Part shown: positions 15,037 to 16,484 of the stretch, piece by piece
Numbering within the stretch: position 1 is the first letter of the stretch
Layout: each line of letters opens with the position of its first letter
Assembly: GCA_021821605.1 (NCBI GenBank)
Contig: JAKACG010000009.1
Location: forward strand, 1 to 16,484
Origin: Microcaldota archaeon
GTDB lineage: Archaea > Micrarchaeota > Micrarchaeia > Micrarchaeales > CABMGC01
DNA length: 16,484 nucleotides
Direction: 5' to 3'
Notes under the pieces: generated by a model
The model's input: only the letters and a program-made list of their open reading frames with translations
What the model was told of the DNA's origin: nothing
Databases searched by the model: none
Program-made: the position numbers and the translations under genes

Positions 15037-16121
15037 CCGATGATTTCTATGAAATTCTCGGAGTGAGCAAAAACGCAACTCCTGACGAAATCAAAAAAGC
15101 ATACCGTGAACTAGCCTTAAAGTATCATCCTGATAGGAACAGCGGAAAGGATGCTGAAGAAAAGTTCAAAAAAATTAATGAAGCATATGCTGTTCTTAGC
15201 AATGAAGATAAGAAAAAGAAGTATGATACTTACGGGCCAGAACAGTTCAATCAACAGTACAGCGAAGAAGATATTTTCAGGGGCTTCAACATAAATGATA
15301 TCTTCAAAGATTTTGGTTTCAATATAGATTTCGGAAATGGTAGGTTTAGCTCAAATACAGAAGACTCTGGAGGAGATATACTTTATAGAATGAGAATCAG
15401 TTTCATGGAGGCTGCGAAAGGCGCAAACAAAACAATAGAGATAAAACACATCGCAAGATGCAAGAGGTGCAATGGGACTGGAGGTGAGGTAGGTGCAAAA
15501 ATAGTCAAGTGCAGCATGTGCCATGGGGCTGGACGTGTAAGAAGAACTGTAAATACCTTTTTTGGAGCGATGCAGACAATAACAACCTGCAACGATTGTG
15601 GCGGAGCTGGAAGCTTTTATGAAAAAAAATGCAAAGATTGCAGAGGTAAGGGCGGTATTGTATCTAACGAAAAGGTTGATGTTTCAATACCCGCTGGAGT
15701 TAAGGATAATATGCGCTTAAAACTTGACGGAATGGGGGACTTCAGCAAAAATGGTTCCGGAGATATGTATATAGAAATATCTGTATCAAAAGACAAAACA
15801 TTCGAGCGTGAAGGGGATGATGTACACACAAAAATAAATATTCCTTTTTACATAGCAATTCTAGGTGGAGAGGTTAGCGTACCTACACTTGACGGTACAA
15901 AAAAGATAACATTAAGCCAAGGAACTCAGCAAGGCACAGAAATAAAACTCAAAAACTCTGGAATAAAGCATCTAGGCACTAATTACTACGGCGATGAAAT
16001 AATAACAATAAATATAGACATACCAAAATCTTTAAGTTCTGAAGAAGAGGAAGCAATCAAAAAATTCAAGGAACTAAATGATAAAAATGGTACGGATAAG
16101 AAAAAGTTTGGCTTCTTTTAA
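15033..16121 (+). CDS. dnaJ: Hsp40 co-chaperone DnaJ
   Basis: DnaJ brings clients to DnaK and stimulates its ATPase. The 362 residues have the full type I architecture. The J domain (1-70) has HPD at 32-34. A short Phe/Gly/Asp-rich region (about 77-106) takes the place of the usual Gly/Phe stretch and is poor in glycine. Four C-x-x-C-x-G-x-G zinc repeats begin at residues 143, 160, 186 and 200, enough for two zinc ions. The C-terminal client-binding domains start around 210 with [20 protein letters not shown]. The final residues (KKFGFF) differ from the usual end. It is the last gene of the regulator-grpE-dnaK-dnaJ operon, with T-rich sequence further downstream. Confidence 0.98.
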   Translation: MTDDFYEILGVSKNATPDEIKKAYRELALKYHPDRNSGKDAEEKFKKINEAYAVLSNEDKKKKYDTYGPEQFNQQYSEEDIFRGFNINDIFKDFGFNIDFGNGRFSSNTEDSGGDILYRMRISFMEAAKGANKTIEIKHIARCKRCNGTGGEVGAKIVKCSMCHGAGRVRRTVNTFFGAMQTITTCNDCGGAGSFYEKKCKDCRGKGGIVSNEKVDVSIPAGVKDNMRLKLDGMGDFSKNGSGDMYIEISVSKDKTFEREGDDVHTKINIPFYIAILGGEVSVPTLDGTKKITLSQGTQQGTEIKLKNSGIKHLGTNYYGDEIITINIDIPKSLSSEEEEAIKKFKELNDKNGTDKKKFGFF

Positions 16122-16188
16122 CTTTAAGCATAAAACTTGACAAATTAAATAACTTATTAACTTCTTGTTTTATGAACCGGCATTCTAT

Positions 16189-16220
16189 TTAAGTATTTTT
16201 AATAAGTTTTTTAACCTTTT
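16189..16220 (+). terminator. T-tract terminator of the heat-shock operon
   Basis: Runs of T at 16196-16200, 16207-16212 and 16217-16220 lie 70-100 nt after the dnaJ stop and just before the promoter of the next gene. An 8-bp inverted repeat (16129-16136 with 16167-16174) precedes them, but its 30-nt loop makes a hairpin terminator doubtful. Confidence 0.4.
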
Positions 16221-16224
16221 GCAA

Positions 16225-16235
16225 CTTATATAAAG
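16225..16235 (+). promoter_or_regulatory. TATA box of the pilin-like gene
   Basis: CTTATATAAAG is a strong TATA element. Initiation about 26 nt downstream, near 16256, gives a leader of about 14 nt containing the ribosome binding site AAAGGAG (16258-16264), 5 nt before the ATG at 16270. Confidence 0.6.
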
Positions 16236-16269
16236 CAGTATAAAGTCGAATAAAAGTAAAGGAGTATTA

Positions 16270-16484
16270 ATGCAAAAAGTCCATAGATTTTTAAAAAACA
16301 TCTTTTCAAATACAAAAACAGACAGTTCATCAATTAATTATAAAAATATTTTTAAAATAAGCTCATTCAGAGCGCAGTCGGCCATGGAGTATTTAATGAC
16401 TTATGGATGGTCGATTCTAGTAATTGCAATAGGACTTGTAACTCTTTTTGCTTTAGGCGTTTTTAATGGAGGTTCTTCGACTGG
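16270..16484 (+). CDS. Class III signal peptide (type IV pilin-like) protein, partial
   Basis: The frame is open to the right edge (71 codons plus 2 nt), so only the N-terminus is seen. Residues 34-47 read RAQSAMEYLMTYGW, followed by the hydrophobic SILVIAIGLVTLFALGVF. This is the archaeal class III signal: a prepilin-peptidase-type enzyme cuts before the hydrophobic segment, probably between A35 and Q36, and the helix then packs in a pilus-like filament or anchors the protein outside the cell. E40 is the conserved glutamate at +5. The presequence of 35 residues is long for the family, where it is usually much shorter. The start at 16270 has a very good ribosome binding site and TATA box. The mature function is not visible in this fragment. 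Confidence 0.85.
   Translation, partial: MQKVHRFLKNIFSNTKTDSSSINYKNIFKISSFRAQSAMEYLMTYGWSILVIAIGLVTLFALGVFNGGSST

Noticed and set aside
16129..16174. An 8-bp inverted repeat (CATAAAAC with GTTTTATG) after dnaJ.
   Set aside because: The 30-nt loop and A/T-rich stem make a stable hairpin unlikely, and no T run follows directly. The later T tracts explain termination better.

Overview
The window looks like the genome of a small-celled archaeon of the DPANN type; a Parvarchaeota or Micrarchaeota (ARMAN) relative is my best guess. The grounds are an archaeal EF-1alpha and uS10 pair, an archaeal Kae1/Bud32 pair, a 37-residue eL41 ribosomal protein, TATA boxes about 26 nt upstream of start codons with little or no leader, GGTGA-type ribosome binding sites, T-tract terminators, a strongly A+T-rich sequence, and several membrane-anchored surface proteins with Thr/Ser linkers. 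The last gene carries a class III (type IV pilin-like) signal peptide containing QSAMEYLMTYGW, a style I associate with these lineages. The taxon is inferred; no rRNA is present to confirm it.

Layout. From 1 to 2334, all on the minus strand, lie a truncated MFS transporter, uS10 and EF-1alpha. From 2605 to 6390 (minus) lies one giant membrane protein whose outer part looks like a carbohydrate-active enzyme: about five membrane helices, a large Asn-rich region, a Thr/Ser linker, a glycosidase-like barrel, an FN3 domain and a CBM6-like domain. It diverges from a small winged-helix-like protein (6522-6971, plus). Then come cysteinyl-tRNA synthetase (6961-8394, minus) and a single-pass surface protein with a lectin-like sandwich (8449-9210, minus). 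A very short eL41 gene (9303-9416, plus) follows. It appears to start at CUG and would be missed by an AUG-only gene finder. Next on the minus strand are Bud32 and Kae1, overlapping by 8 nt, and a two-gene membrane operon with a SHOCT-domain protein and a TTG-start single-pass protein.

From 12212 to 16121 (plus) lies a compact heat-shock operon: a winged-helix regulator, grpE, dnaK and dnaJ. Its order copies the bacterial hrcA-grpE-dnaK-dnaJ operon, but with an unrelated archaeal-style regulator in the hrcA position. An 8-bp inverted repeat sits just upstream of its TATA box. The window ends inside a pilin-like secreted protein.

Most interesting are the hrcA-like arrangement with a candidate operator, the membrane-anchored glycosidase-like protein, and the evidence for non-AUG starts at well-placed ribosome binding sites. 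No tRNA, rRNA, CRISPR array, insertion sequence or phage gene was seen.
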